Source of the DNA: a virus
Reading direction: 5' to 3' (one strand)
Virus record (IMG/VR): IMGVR_UViG_3300042534_000414
Location: 1-63,321 of that record
Length of the DNA: 63,321 bases
The translations under genes were made by a program, and so were the position numbers. The notes beneath the pieces were generated by a model. It did no database searches. It was not told the origin of the DNA and worked only from the letters and a program-made list of their open reading frames with translations. Of this stretch, positions 1 through 7,763 are shown piece after piece; position 1 is the stretch's first letter; every line of letters begins with the position of its first letter.

Positions 1-127
1 AAAGCAAATTCTCCTTTCATTTAATTACGTAGTTTAGGGTTAGCATTTTTCTAAAGTGTGTATTGTACGTAGCTTTGTGTGTAACCTTACATATTATAGC
101 TTCGGTAGGTGTATTCCCTTTTACGTG
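1..127. repeat. Terminal overlap, copy 1
   Basis: Bases 1-127 are identical to bases 63195-63321. The overlap begins inside one gene and ends inside another, with the reading frames continuous across it, so the molecule closes into a 63,194-bp circle. A length of exactly 127 matches a common assembly k-mer size, so this is probably an assembly artefact of a circular or circularly permuted genome and not a biological terminal repeat. Confidence 0.9.
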
Positions 128-256
128 AGAAACTATCTGTAATAGCTTGTAATCAGTTTCTATGGGTACACTACGTACCTTTTGTGTTTTAATTAAATGG
201 TATTGTTCTTTAGGAACATTAATTGTGTAGATTTCTTGTTTGCTAATTGTTGCCAT
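17..256 (-). CDS. Hypothetical protein, 79 aa
   Basis: This is a small leftward gene whose product I do not recognise. It starts with ATG and its first 14 bases overlap the end of the next gene upstream (243-470). Its TGA stop overlaps the ATG of the HNH-like gene at 62897-63214 once the circle is closed (an ATGA junction), so the two are probably translationally coupled. The protein is basic, has no membrane segment and has no motif I can name. An RCACAATT-family word (on the minus strand, at 221-228) lies in its first codons. Confidence 0.6.
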   Translation of the reverse strand: MATISKQEIYTINVPKEQYHLIKTQKVRSVPIETDYKLLQIVSHVKGNTPTEAIICKVTHKATYNTHFRKMLTLNYVIK

Positions 257-470
257 GGTTGTAGTATATTCTTTTAATGTTTGCTGGATAAATTATTATT
301 GTATGTTTTGTTTCTTCATCTGGATAATTATTTTGCGTAGAATCAATTCTAAATCTACCATGAGATAGTTTAGTTATTTTATTTACTTCTCCTAGACAAG
401 TATCTTTAAACCTTTTATCTGTTTCAGAAAAACATTCACCACTTGTTGTTTCTATGTAATGTAATATCAT
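243..470 (-). CDS. Hypothetical protein, 75 aa
   Basis: Small leftward gene with an ATG start, lying one base after the stop of 472-702 and overlapping 17-256 by 14 bases, so it belongs to the left-arm operon. The product carries no recognisable domain. A run of hydrophobic residues near the C-terminus (TIIIYPANI) looks like a buried strand and not a membrane helix. Confidence 0.6.
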   Translation of the reverse strand: MILHYIETTSGECFSETDKRFKDTCLGEVNKITKLSHGRFRIDSTQNNYPDEETKHTIIIYPANIKRIYYNHGNN

Positions 471-471
471 T

Positions 472-702
472 CTAATAAATATTAAATTCCAAAAATCCTT
501 TTGCTATTGCTACTTTAATTTCTTCTTCTTTTATTTCCGGTCGTAAATCTGTTGTTATCCTTGCTTCTTTCTTGTTGTACTTGATATTTAAATCCTCGAT
601 ACCTCTTTCTAATGTAATCTTAATATCCTTATCATCAAAAGGCGAATCAATTATTTCAGTTACTTGCCATTCAAGCTTTCTTAATCTTCCCTTGTTGTAC
701 AT
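472..702 (-). CDS. Hypothetical protein, 76 aa
   Basis: Small charged protein (many Lys, Glu and Asp) that I do not recognise. Its start overlaps the last 32 bases of the nuclease-like gene at 671-1201, and its stop is followed almost at once by the ATG of 243-470. Tight packing supports translation as part of the left-arm operon. The ATG is the only good start. Confidence 0.55.
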   Translation of the reverse strand: MYNKGRLRKLEWQVTEIIDSPFDDKDIKITLERGIEDLNIKYNKKEARITTDLRPEIKEEEIKVAIAKGFLEFNIY

Positions 703-1201
703 ATTCTTCTAATGTTAATATTGGTGTGTATTTAATTTTTCTTAGTTTCTTTGTTTTTGTCGATAGGAATTGTGCAGGCGTAAAACTCTTTTTGAAGAAA
801 CTAGGTGGCTTAACTAGGTTAACATAAATATTATATTTTTCCCATACCCACTTAATGTTTATCATTACTTCCCTTGTCATATTTTTAAAATCAAATTCTG
901 GTTTAATTTCAATTGCGCTTGTTAGGAATACATCACAATACAAAGGTGTGTTTGATTTAACATTGCTTTCAAAAATAGTAGCGAATATTCCTATTGCTTT
1001 AGGCTCCCACTTAATCATAAAATCATAAGTGTATTCATGAGGGTGTAAAACAAACTGTTCTTTTTTACCGATATTCCTGCACAATTTGGAGGATAAGGGT
1101 ATAGCTTCTGGCTCGTATTCGTATCGTTCGATATACCCATTAGATTTTAATTCATCTAACCAAAGGGAAAAGAAATATTCTTCATTGGATTTATATTCCA
1201 T
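671..1201 (-). CDS. Putative PD-(D/E)XK endonuclease
   Basis: This 176-aa protein has the layout of a small phage endonuclease or Holliday-junction resolvase of the PD-(D/E)XK fold. It has an N-terminal SNEEYFFSLWLDEL helix, a YTYDFMIKW strand that supplies a candidate catalytic Asp near residue 60, and an AIEIKPEFD strand near residue 97 with the E-x-K pair. A KYNIYVNLVKP strand follows. Family knowledge: such enzymes cut branched or displaced DNA during phage recombination. The operon, with exonuclease, annealing protein, SSB and primase-helicase, fits that role. The exact family and substrate are inference; a Vsr-like or transposase-like nuclease is an alternative. It overlaps 1191-1421 by 11 bases. 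Confidence 0.5.
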   Translation of the reverse strand: MEYKSNEEYFFSLWLDELKSNGYIERYEYEPEAIPLSSKLCRNIGKKEQFVLHPHEYTYDFMIKWEPKAIGIFATIFESNVKSNTPLYCDVFLTSAIEIKPEFDFKNMTREVMINIKWVWEKYNIYVNLVKPPSFFKKSFTPAQFLSTKTKKLRKIKYTPILTLEEYVQQGKIKKA

Positions 1202-1421
1202 CTTGCTTAATCATCTCAATTAGTTTCTTTAAGTCCTCAATTGAGTTGTAGTTTTTGATAGGGAATTGTGTTTCCATCTCTTGACTATCTCTAAGGCATA
1301 AGCTTAGTTCACCTTTCTCGAAGTAAATATAATTGTTTCCTGACAAATCTAAATCAAGATAAAGACAATGCGCTATTGGTTGGAAACCTAAATCAAGTAA
1401 TTGTTTACGAGTAAATTGCAT
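1191..1421 (-). CDS. Hypothetical protein, 76 aa
   Basis: Small leftward gene with an ATG start whose end overlaps the nuclease-like gene by 11 bases. The N-terminus (MQFTRKQLLDLGFQPIAH) reads like a short helix followed by beta strands. I cannot name a family. About 40 bases separate it from the stop of the paralogue gene at 1463-2083. Confidence 0.6.
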   Translation of the reverse strand: MQFTRKQLLDLGFQPIAHCLYLDLDLSGNNYIYFEKGELSLCLRDSQEMETQFPIKNYNSIEDLKKLIEMIKQDGI

Positions 1422-1462
1422 AACAGTTTGTTTTAAAGTATTTTATACAAAAGTATAAATAA

Positions 1463-2083
1463 CTATTTGATTTTAGTTATTGATTTTATATCTTTTTTTA
1501 AAACACATTTAACTTTGTCCGATTTATCACTAAAAGTTAAATTTAAATCGTATTCATCTTGTTGCCACAATAAACCGTAAATGTACTCATTATCGTTTCT
1601 TACCACCTCCACAACATCACCAGTTTTAAACTCCGAAAAGTCTATTTTTTTGGTGGGTAGTTGGGCGTGTTCAAATGTTCTATAATCTTTATCATCATTA
1701 GGATTTACAGCCATGAATAACCCTTTGAATTTACCTGTAATTATTTTGTTTAAACAAATACTTGTAACATCCCACACCTCCAACTCCACAGGCTCACTAA
1801 ACTCACAAGTATCTGGAAGTTCATCAAATTTACCCTCTTTGGCTAGTTGGGTGTATTTTTGGTTTAAGCTTACCTCCTCCCCCGAAAAATCAAAGTCATC
1901 AGGTAAATTCCTTTTAGCATCGCTTGTTATAGGCGGATATTTACCTAAATTAACATAATTCCAAAAACGATAAGTTATTGTACTCCAATCAAAAGCTTTT
2001 TCTAAATCATTATTTATATTACCTTTATCCGTAAAATACTCCGCCATTCTGCGGTAAGGCTGTTTTAAATCTTTAATTTTCAT
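1463..2083 (-). CDS. Hypothetical protein, paralogue of 2462-2959
   Basis: This 206-aa protein shares with the 165-aa product of 2462-2959 a central block, YTQLAKEGKFxxLPxTCEFSEP, and a C-terminal half that starts with GDVVEV and ends with D-I-K-S-I-K/T-K-(L/I)-K. The two genes are clearly paralogues separated by one unrelated gene. The C-terminal part reads like a small beta barrel (KOW- or SH3-like), but that is a guess. I chose the ATG at 2083; an ATG at 2110 in the same frame would overlap the upstream gene and adds only nine residues. Confidence 0.6.
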   Translation of the reverse strand: MKIKDLKQPYRRMAEYFTDKGNINNDLEKAFDWSTITYRFWNYVNLGKYPPITSDAKRNLPDDFDFSGEEVSLNQKYTQLAKEGKFDELPDTCEFSEPVELEVWDVTSICLNKIITGKFKGLFMAVNPNDDKDYRTFEHAQLPTKKIDFSEFKTGDVVEVVRNDNEYIYGLLWQQDEYDLNLTFSDKSDKVKCVLKKDIKSITKIK

Positions 2084-2102
2084 AATATAAATTTTAAGGT
2101 TG

Positions 2103-2462
2103 TTACACAATTCCGTTATAAATCATCAAATAATCATACAACTCACCAGAGTTCTTAATGTAGTATTGCTTATCACCATCAGGTGTCTTGTGAGTAATAG
2201 CTAACTCATTAATGTATTCATTCTTTCTTCCAAAGTTTAGTTCGTACACATAGTAGGCAATTGTGCAATGAACATTTCCATCTTCATCAATAAAAGGCGG
2301 ATATATCTGCTGCAATATTTTTAATGTATCATCAATAAACTCTCCACCAATAAAGTCAACAGTACCACCTAAAGCACGAGAAACCTCTCTTGTTTTTTCT
2401 AGGTACTTGAAATAATTTACTTCAAGCCTATCAATAATTTCACAAAATATTTTCTTTTCCAT
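2103..2462 (-). CDS. Hypothetical protein, 119 aa
   Basis: Leftward gene whose ATG overlaps the stop of 2462-2959 by one base, which suggests coupled translation. The protein has an N-terminal helical part and a beta-rich C-terminal half (CTIAYYVYELNFG). No catalytic motif, zinc site or membrane segment is visible. It lies between two paralogous genes. Confidence 0.6.
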   Translation of the reverse strand: MEKKIFCEIIDRLEVNYFKYLEKTREVSRALGGTVDFIGGEFIDDTLKILQQIYPPFIDEDGNVHCTIAYYVYELNFGRKNEYINELAITHKTPDGDKQYYIKNSGELYDYLMIYNGIV

Positions 2463-2959
2463 TACTTTAGTTTTTTAATTGATTTAATATCAGTTATCAT
2501 TCTTAAAGTACCTGATTGTTTACCAAAACTTATGATAACTCCTCTTTGATTTATAGTGTGTATCATACCGAAAAAGGATCCAAAGCTTTCTGTTTCTACT
2601 TCAACCACATCACCTACTTTATGTTCAGCAGGTTCTTGTATTGTATAAGCCAATTGCCAATTTTGGAAGTTAGCTTCAAAAAACCTACCTTTTAATTTAC
2701 CAATAATCAAAGCTTCTTTCTTTTCACTACTATATAAGTTACTTACTAAAAGCTTAACTGGTTCGCTAAATTCACAAGTGCTTGGTAATTTGTTGAATTT
2801 ACCTTCTTTAGCTAATTGTGTATAAACCTCGTTTGGATTAACTCTAGTTACATAATCACCTATTGGGTGTATTATTTTACCTCCATTGTTTAAATAAATT
2901 TGTTCACTTACTTCTTCCTCTTTATCTGAAAAACTACTATATCTATATATTTCTGCCAT
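2462..2959 (-). CDS. Hypothetical protein, paralogue of 1463-2083
   Basis: A 165-aa protein that shares the YTQLAKEGKF block and the C-terminal GDVVEV half with the gene at 1463-2083. The N-terminus is different and shorter, so duplication was followed by N-terminal divergence or exchange. It follows the putative annealing protein by one base. The function is unknown. Confidence 0.6.
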   Translation of the reverse strand: MAEIYRYSSFSDKEEEVSEQIYLNNGGKIIHPIGDYVTRVNPNEVYTQLAKEGKFNKLPSTCEFSEPVKLLVSNLYSSEKKEALIIGKLKGRFFEANFQNWQLAYTIQEPAEHKVGDVVEVETESFGSFFGMIHTINQRGVIISFGKQSGTLRMITDIKSIKKLK

Positions 2960-2960
2960 C

Positions 2961-3671
2961 TTACAAATGTTTAAACACAGTTAATAAATCATTGTAGCTT
3001 CCTTTGTGTAGTAAATCGTTAAATGATTTAAACTTCACAGAAATTTCAGCTTTAATCATTGCGCCAATCAATAAGTTTTCATCAAACTTACCTACCTTAC
3101 GTAACCATGCGATTACTTCTTCCCTATCTTTCTTGTCTCTTATAGTTCCGGTTACTTCTTTGAAGACAGGTATTACTAATTGTGCAACCTCCTTTTTTGG
3201 TTCAGGTGTAACATCTAACTTTAATTGCTTCTTAAATAAAGCTTCTTCCATTAGTTTTTTAGCAACTTCCTTACGTTTCTCTGCGTTAATATCCTTTACT
3301 TGCTCCTTAGCAGATTCTATATCCTCTTTAGTAGCTACATTTGAATCATCCATTGGAACTCCCTGTTCTGGAATACCTGCAAACGACATTGCTCTACCAA
3401 CAGCAGAAGTTTCTGCGTTTTCTAGGAAGTGTACATAGTTTACATCACCAACGCCTTCTATTTCTAGTGCGTGTGCTTCATACACAATTCCGTTAATGGT
3501 CAACTTCGCCTTTACAATAGCGAATAGCTTTGGCTTTCCTGCAACATCTAATCTTGTATCAAGTTTGATTACATCTGTTTCTACTGAAACATTCCATTCG
3601 CCTTTTTCTTTAAGGTTAATAATCCTTTGTTTAACCTTTAAGTAATTGTTGTTAAAGTCTTTCTCTTTCAT
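2961..3671 (-). CDS. Putative ERF/Rad52-like ssDNA-annealing protein
   Basis: A 236-aa protein from the ATG at 3671; an upstream GTG at 3695 would add eight residues. Residues about 50-110 carry a beta-hairpin followed by the signature ENAETSAVGRAMSFAGIPE. This resembles a motif seen in phage ERF-type and related recombination-associated proteins, which pair complementary single strands. A Lys/Glu-rich linker and a small C-terminal domain follow. The neighbours support recombination: a coiled-coil protein, then a YqaJ-type exonuclease, the usual partner of an annealing protein. The ERF assignment rests on one motif plus context and should be tested by profile search. Confidence 0.45.
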   Translation of the reverse strand: MKEKDFNNNYLKVKQRIINLKEKGEWNVSVETDVIKLDTRLDVAGKPKLFAIVKAKLTINGIVYEAHALEIEGVGDVNYVHFLENAETSAVGRAMSFAGIPEQGVPMDDSNVATKEDIESAKEQVKDINAEKRKEVAKKLMEEALFKKQLKLDVTPEPKKEVAQLVIPVFKEVTGTIRDKKDREEVIAWLRKVGKFDENLLIGAMIKAEISVKFKSFNDLLHKGSYNDLLTVFKHL

Positions 3672-3698
3672 AGTTTTAAAAGGGAGGGTTTCCACTCC

Positions 3699-4730
3699 TT
3701 AAATGTTATTAATTTGCGTTAAACTCCATTTTTTAAAAGCTTCAAATTTCGCTTTTATTTCTTGGCTTAATTCATTGTTAACATTTGTTTGTGGTAATTC
3801 AAATGAGTTAACCCATGCGCTTAATTGGTTTTTAATTGGTGCTTTTGCTAATTTTTCGGTTTCTTTTTTTTCAGTTTCCAATCTTGCTAATTCCTCTTGT
3901 TTAGCTTTTTCTTCTGCTAATATTTTTTGCTCTAATTCTTCCGAAAGTTTACGTGCTTTTTCTTGTTCAGCCTTAATAATTACCTGTTGCTTTTCTCTTT
4001 CAATTTTCGCTAATCTTTCAGCTTCTTCACGTTCTTTGCGTGCTTTTTCCTCAATTGCTTTTCGTTCTGCTTCTACCTTAGCTCTTTCTTCTGCAAGTTG
4101 CTTTTCTCTTTCTTCTGCTTCTGCTTTTAATCGTAAATTTTCTAATCTTTGTTGCTCTCTTGCTTCCTCTTCTGCTTTTTCTTTTGCAATTCTTTCTGCT
4201 TCAATCCTTTCTAATTCTTTTTGATTTGCTTCAAATTGCATTTTTGCGCCAGTTAAAACTTTTTCAAAATCTTCTTCGCTTAACGCCCTTAAATTAATTC
4301 CAAACGGTACAAATTCAGCAAATGGCTCTAAAGTTCCTTTTCTATCAGCTTCTAATTCATCCAACCTTTTAGCCTCTTTAATTTCTGCGTGTTTTTCGAT
4401 TTGCTCCAAATCATTCTCCATACGCTCATTAATAGCTATTTCTTTGCGCTTAATAGCATCCACAAACTGCCCACCTTTTAAGAAATAATCTTTAGTTGTT
4501 TTGTGCCAAACGTTAATTCCTTGGGTTCTGTTTTTTTGAATTAACAAGCGTAACTGTTTAGCTTTTTTTGAAGTTTCTAAATCCTCAATGTCTAGTTTTA
4601 CAACTTCATTAAATTGTTGTTCCATAATTTTACGCTCTTCGATAATTTGAGGTAAATTAGATAATAACTCATTCGCCTGTGTAGGCTCAATACCAAACTC
4701 CGTTGGGTTTAAAATTAATTGTGCTTCCAT
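3699..4730 (-). CDS. Coiled-coil recombination-associated protein
   Basis: A 343-aa protein. Residues about 1-160 are helical, and about 165-300 form a long Glu/Lys/Ala-rich coiled coil with heptad-like repeats (for example AEEREKQLAEERAKVEAE). The C-terminus is a short globular end. Proteins of this type (DUF1351-like and similar) are commonly encoded between phage exonuclease and annealing genes. Here it sits exactly there: the exonuclease lies just upstream and the putative annealing protein 28 bases downstream. A structural or bridging role is inferred. No nuclease or ATPase motif is present. Confidence 0.5.
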   Translation of the reverse strand: MEAQLILNPTEFGIEPTQANELLSNLPQIIEERKIMEQQFNEVVKLDIEDLETSKKAKQLRLLIQKNRTQGINVWHKTTKDYFLKGGQFVDAIKRKEIAINERMENDLEQIEKHAEIKEAKRLDELEADRKGTLEPFAEFVPFGINLRALSEEDFEKVLTGAKMQFEANQKELERIEAERIAKEKAEEEAREQQRLENLRLKAEAEEREKQLAEERAKVEAERKAIEEKARKEREEAERLAKIEREKQQVIIKAEQEKARKLSEELEQKILAEEKAKQEELARLETEKKETEKLAKAPIKNQLSAWVNSFELPQTNVNNELSQEIKAKFEAFKKWSLTQINNI

Positions 4731-4746
4731 TTTAATTTAGATTTGA

Positions 4747-5868
4747 TTATTTATAGTTTTTAATATTTACTCCAAAATAAGTTCTACTACCTTCGTGGTT
4801 ACGGTGTACTACTCTACCATTCTCACCAAAGGTTAATTCTTCACAATCTTTCATTGTGTAAAGCAAATTGTTTTTGTACAATTGTTTTTTATCGGATAAT
4901 TCCTTTTCTTGATCCAATATCTTTTTGTATCCAACAGCAATAGCCCAATCCTCTTCATTACCTTGCTTTTCTTTTTTCTCGCTAGTTTCTCTGTACTTCT
5001 CCTTCCAAAAGTCCTCGTAGCCTTTGTTTTGTTCTGGAGAAGGTTCTAAAGCATCTAATTGTGCAACGTACTCTTCCTTTTTCTTTTCATCAAAACAAAA
5101 CTCTAATTCGTAATAGATAGGGCGCGCAGTTTCAACTAAATCCCAGAATTGCTTAGTTTCAGTTAATACCATTTCTTTAATACCCTCATTCATGTAAATA
5201 GGATAAACTTCAAAATCAGTACCTCCTTTAAGTGCGCCTATTTCACAGTAATCAACTTCCCAAATAATCATTTGTTGGTGTGTTTGAAAAATGTATCTAA
5301 CTGGTAATCCCAATTCGTATTTTTCAGCAGCAGCAGTTGAAATGGTTTTAATCTCTAAAGGGTATGAGAAATCAATTATCTCACCTGTAAATGGGTTTAC
5401 CTGCCCTTCGGGTACTAAGAAGTCAAAAGAAGCGGATAAGTAAGGATATTTAATGTTTATTGCATAACAATTAAGTTCCTGAAAATTACGTATCTTTTGC
5501 CCTGCGTATCTATTATCTATATACCCTTCGGGTGTAGCATCGTAATATTGCCAGGCTGTCGCCACATTTCTTTCTAATTCCAATCCCCAAAAGGTAAATT
5601 TAGATTTAATTTCAGGAAACTTCTTACCAATCTTACTCCAAAATAATTTTGCTCGGATTCCATATTCATCATAGCCTCCCTCACAAGCGGTTGCGGTCTC
5701 TGATGCGCCTAATGTGTTTACTCTGAACTCGTACCAGTCTACGTTTTTTGTTCCGTTTTCGTTAAATTGATTAATAAAGAAGCCATATACTCCTTCTTTA
5801 AGTTTTTTACAGTATTTAGCGTACTTCTCTAAGTGTGCAAGTTCCTTTGGAAAATCTTTCATATTCAT
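4747..5868 (-). CDS. YqaJ-like phage recombination exonuclease
   Basis: This 373-aa protein matches the lambda-exonuclease/YqaJ fold, which degrades one strand of duplex DNA to leave 3' tails for an annealing protein. Visible family motifs are the N-terminal LGASE (residues 53-57), WGLELERNVA, an Asp in a strand before SASFDFLVPEG, the catalytic PLEIKT (about 170-175) and the QTHQQM helix near 196, followed by the conserved CEIGALKGGTDFEVY. The length is somewhat above the family norm because of a charged C-terminal extension. Two ATG codons (5868 and 5862) are equally plausible. A TAAATTTG -7-like box lies at 5877-5884 on the minus strand, just upstream. Confidence 0.85.
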   Translation of the reverse strand: MNMKDFPKELAHLEKYAKYCKKLKEGVYGFFINQFNENGTKNVDWYEFRVNTLGASETATACEGGYDEYGIRAKLFWSKIGKKFPEIKSKFTFWGLELERNVATAWQYYDATPEGYIDNRYAGQKIRNFQELNCYAINIKYPYLSASFDFLVPEGQVNPFTGEIIDFSYPLEIKTISTAAAEKYELGLPVRYIFQTHQQMIIWEVDYCEIGALKGGTDFEVYPIYMNEGIKEMVLTETKQFWDLVETARPIYYELEFCFDEKKKEEYVAQLDALEPSPEQNKGYEDFWKEKYRETSEKKEKQGNEEDWAIAVGYKKILDQEKELSDKKQLYKNNLLYTMKDCEELTFGENGRVVHRNHEGSRTYFGVNIKNYK

Positions 5869-5890
5869 ATTTTTATCAAATTTATAAAAC

Positions 5891-5922
5891 TAAAATAGGC
5901 TCCCCTAAGAAAACCTATTTTA
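5891..5922 (-). terminator. Hairpin between exonuclease and MazG genes
   Basis: The 9-bp inverted repeat TAAAATAGG / CCTATTTTA (5891-5899 and 5914-5922) has a 14-base loop and A/T-rich flanks. It lies in the 86-base gap between the MazG-like gene and the exonuclease gene, with a TAAATTTG box just beyond. A partial terminator followed by a new promoter is the likely reading; the U run is weak. Confidence 0.45.
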
Positions 5923-5954
5923 TTTATTTATATTAAAACTTTTATTTATAGATT

Positions 5955-6536
5955 TTATCTATCCTTCACAAAGGTACCTCCCTCCATTCTCCCTGTTCTA
6001 CCTTTAATTACATTGTAGGCACTCTTAATACAGGTTTCAACATCCATCTTGCACAATTTAGCCAATAAAGTTAGTACAACAATACAATCTCCGATAGCAT
6101 CCTCTATCTCTTCTGCGGATTCATTCTCTATGCCTTCTCCTAACTCTGTAACTTCTTCGATAAGTTTGGAAAATTGTGTAGCCACCGTACCATGATCTAA
6201 AATCCCTTTATCCTTACCCCATTGTACTATCTTTTCAAAGTAATCTACTTTAGGGCGCGTAACTTCAATTTCCATTAACTCTAAGTTATTTGTAACTAAG
6301 CTGCTGTTATGGATTAACCTTTTAGCGTTATCCGATAACACTTCGCTGTAAGTTATCTCCCTACCATTAACTTCTACATCGGTGTTGTGGTATTCGTTTA
6401 AAATACCTCTAATTGTGTTTGCTTCTCGCTTTAAACTGTTTCTTAATAAATCTACTTTTTCTTGTAGTTCATCAATCTTTTTGAATTTGATGATAAATTC
6501 TCCGCCAGAGAAATCAACTTGTACTGTCTTTTTCAT
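5955..6536 (-). CDS. MazG-like nucleotide pyrophosphohydrolase
   Basis: A 193-aa protein. The C-terminal half (about 96-193) carries the MazG motif set: W-G-K-D-K-G, then KLIEEVTELGEG (EExxE at 127-131), then EEIEDAIGDCIVVL (ExxD at 143-150), ending with KGRTGRMEGGTFVKD, a typical phage MazG-like ending. These enzymes hydrolyse (d)NTPs or alarmones to monophosphates and are common in phages. The N-terminal 95 residues are an extra helical domain, possibly coiled coil, that I cannot assign. It sits in the replication cluster. Nucleotide specificity cannot be read from sequence. Confidence 0.8.
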   Translation of the reverse strand: MKKTVQVDFSGGEFIIKFKKIDELQEKVDLLRNSLKREANTIRGILNEYHNTDVEVNGREITYSEVLSDNAKRLIHNSSLVTNNLELMEIEVTRPKVDYFEKIVQWGKDKGILDHGTVATQFSKLIEEVTELGEGIENESAEEIEDAIGDCIVVLTLLAKLCKMDVETCIKSAYNVIKGRTGRMEGGTFVKDR

Positions 6537-6541
6537 AATTA

Positions 6542-7018
6542 TTACTTAAATGGATTACCTATTACTTTTTTTAAATCTATTTTCTTTTCTTCTCTGTATT
6601 GATTACGGTATTTCTCATAGATATTCATCCTAGAAATGTATTCGGGCGTACAGTATTTATAATCTGATTCCATGTGGAAACTATCATCCCTTAATGCTTT
6701 AAATACTTTTAAATCATCTTCGGCTGTATATCCTGCTTTTCTAAGTGATTTGAATTGTCTTTGAGCCTTTACATCCGCATACTTGAAATTCCTTTCTAAT
6801 ATCGAATTAAAATCATCAACAAAGATTCTGTAATCTTGTTCTTTATTCGTTGAGTGTATTACTCCCCAAATGAACTCAAAATGGGTTTGTTTAGCATCCT
6901 TGAAGCTACCCATATAAATTTCTAGTGCCTTTTCTTTTGTCATTTTGCTAATTGTGTATGGATTAAAATTGGTTGCCGATGGCTTGTGTACATCTTTTGT
7001 CGGCTTTAATATTATCAC
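6542..7018 (-). CDS. Phage replication-protein C-terminal-like domain
   Basis: The 158-aa product has, from about residue 65, the pattern FNSILERNFKYADVKAQR followed by LRKAGYTAEDDLKVFKAL and YCTPEYISRMNIYEKYRNQY. This closely follows the conserved C-terminal domain found in many phage replication proteins (Phg_2220_C type). In those proteins the N-terminus is usually a winged helix, which is missing here. It may act as a helicase-loader or replisome-binding subunit; the SSB and primase-helicase genes just upstream support this. The start is GTG at 7018; an in-frame ATG at 6943 would give 133 aa without losing the domain. Confidence 0.55.
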   Translation of the reverse strand: MIILKPTKDVHKPSATNFNPYTISKMTKEKALEIYMGSFKDAKQTHFEFIWGVIHSTNKEQDYRIFVDDFNSILERNFKYADVKAQRQFKSLRKAGYTAEDDLKVFKALRDDSFHMESDYKYCTPEYISRMNIYEKYRNQYREEKKIDLKKVIGNPFK

Positions 7019-7052
7019 TAACCCTAGGTGTCCGAAGCAACCAATATTTTAA

Positions 7053-7721
7053 TTAAAATGGTAAATCACCATCCTCTTCCTCGTAAGTAGATTCTTCTGA
7101 TGCTTTGTAAATATCAGGTTTAGTTACTTGCTCAATCGGATCTTTAGTAGTCATTACACTTGCTTTAGGTAAACCAACTACTTTTGAAATGATAGTAGGT
7201 AATACAGTTCCTAATAAGTATTTATCCAATTCAGTATAATCACGAATAATATCTCCTGCGATTTTATGTTCAGTTACATACTTCTCGGTTAAAGCCTTCA
7301 TATCTAAACCCCATTGTAGTTTATCATTACTACCATTTGCTTTAGTTACAAATACTGGAAACCCTTTTTCGCCCATCATTGTCCAAAACGATAAAGATTC
7401 AATCTTATCGGCAGTTGTTAAACATGAAATTAATTGTCTTGATACGTTAGTCATACCTAAGTTTAACAAGTATCTTTCTTGTGCAAAATCATCACGTAAG
7501 ATAATCTCTAGTACAGGTTTTTTCTTACCTTCTACTTCAATTTCTTTGTAACCGATTTTTTCAACACCACCATCAAAGGCGTTATTGTTTTCGATAACAA
7601 CATACTTGTCGCCATCTTTCTTCTTAAATTCAAAGAAACATTCCTTGCTTCCTTTTTTCAAGCCTACTAACTTCACATATAAGTTAGCGTAATTGTCTGT
7701 TTGCTGATTTCCTCTAGCCAT
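7053..7721 (-). CDS. ssb: Single-stranded DNA-binding protein
   Basis: A 222-aa protein with a beta-rich N-terminal region consistent with an OB fold (YANLYVKLVGLKKGSKECFF and the strands that follow). It has a flexible linker and a strongly acidic tail ending in DGDLPF. An acidic tail with a terminal Pro-Phe or Phe is the hallmark of SSB proteins and recruits partner enzymes. It is encoded immediately downstream of the primase-helicase. It would coat single strands during replication and recombination. It resembles phage SSBs of the T7 gp2.5 or crAss-like type more than bacterial Ssb. Confidence 0.75.
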   Translation of the reverse strand: MARGNQQTDNYANLYVKLVGLKKGSKECFFEFKKKDGDKYVVIENNNAFDGGVEKIGYKEIEVEGKKKPVLEIILRDDFAQERYLLNLGMTNVSRQLISCLTTADKIESLSFWTMMGEKGFPVFVTKANGSNDKLQWGLDMKALTEKYVTEHKIAGDIIRDYTELDKYLLGTVLPTIISKVVGLPKASVMTTKDPIEQVTKPDIYKASEESTYEEEDGDLPF

Positions 7722-7763
7722 AACATTTAGATTTAGTTTATATTAAGATTAATTGTGTACGTA

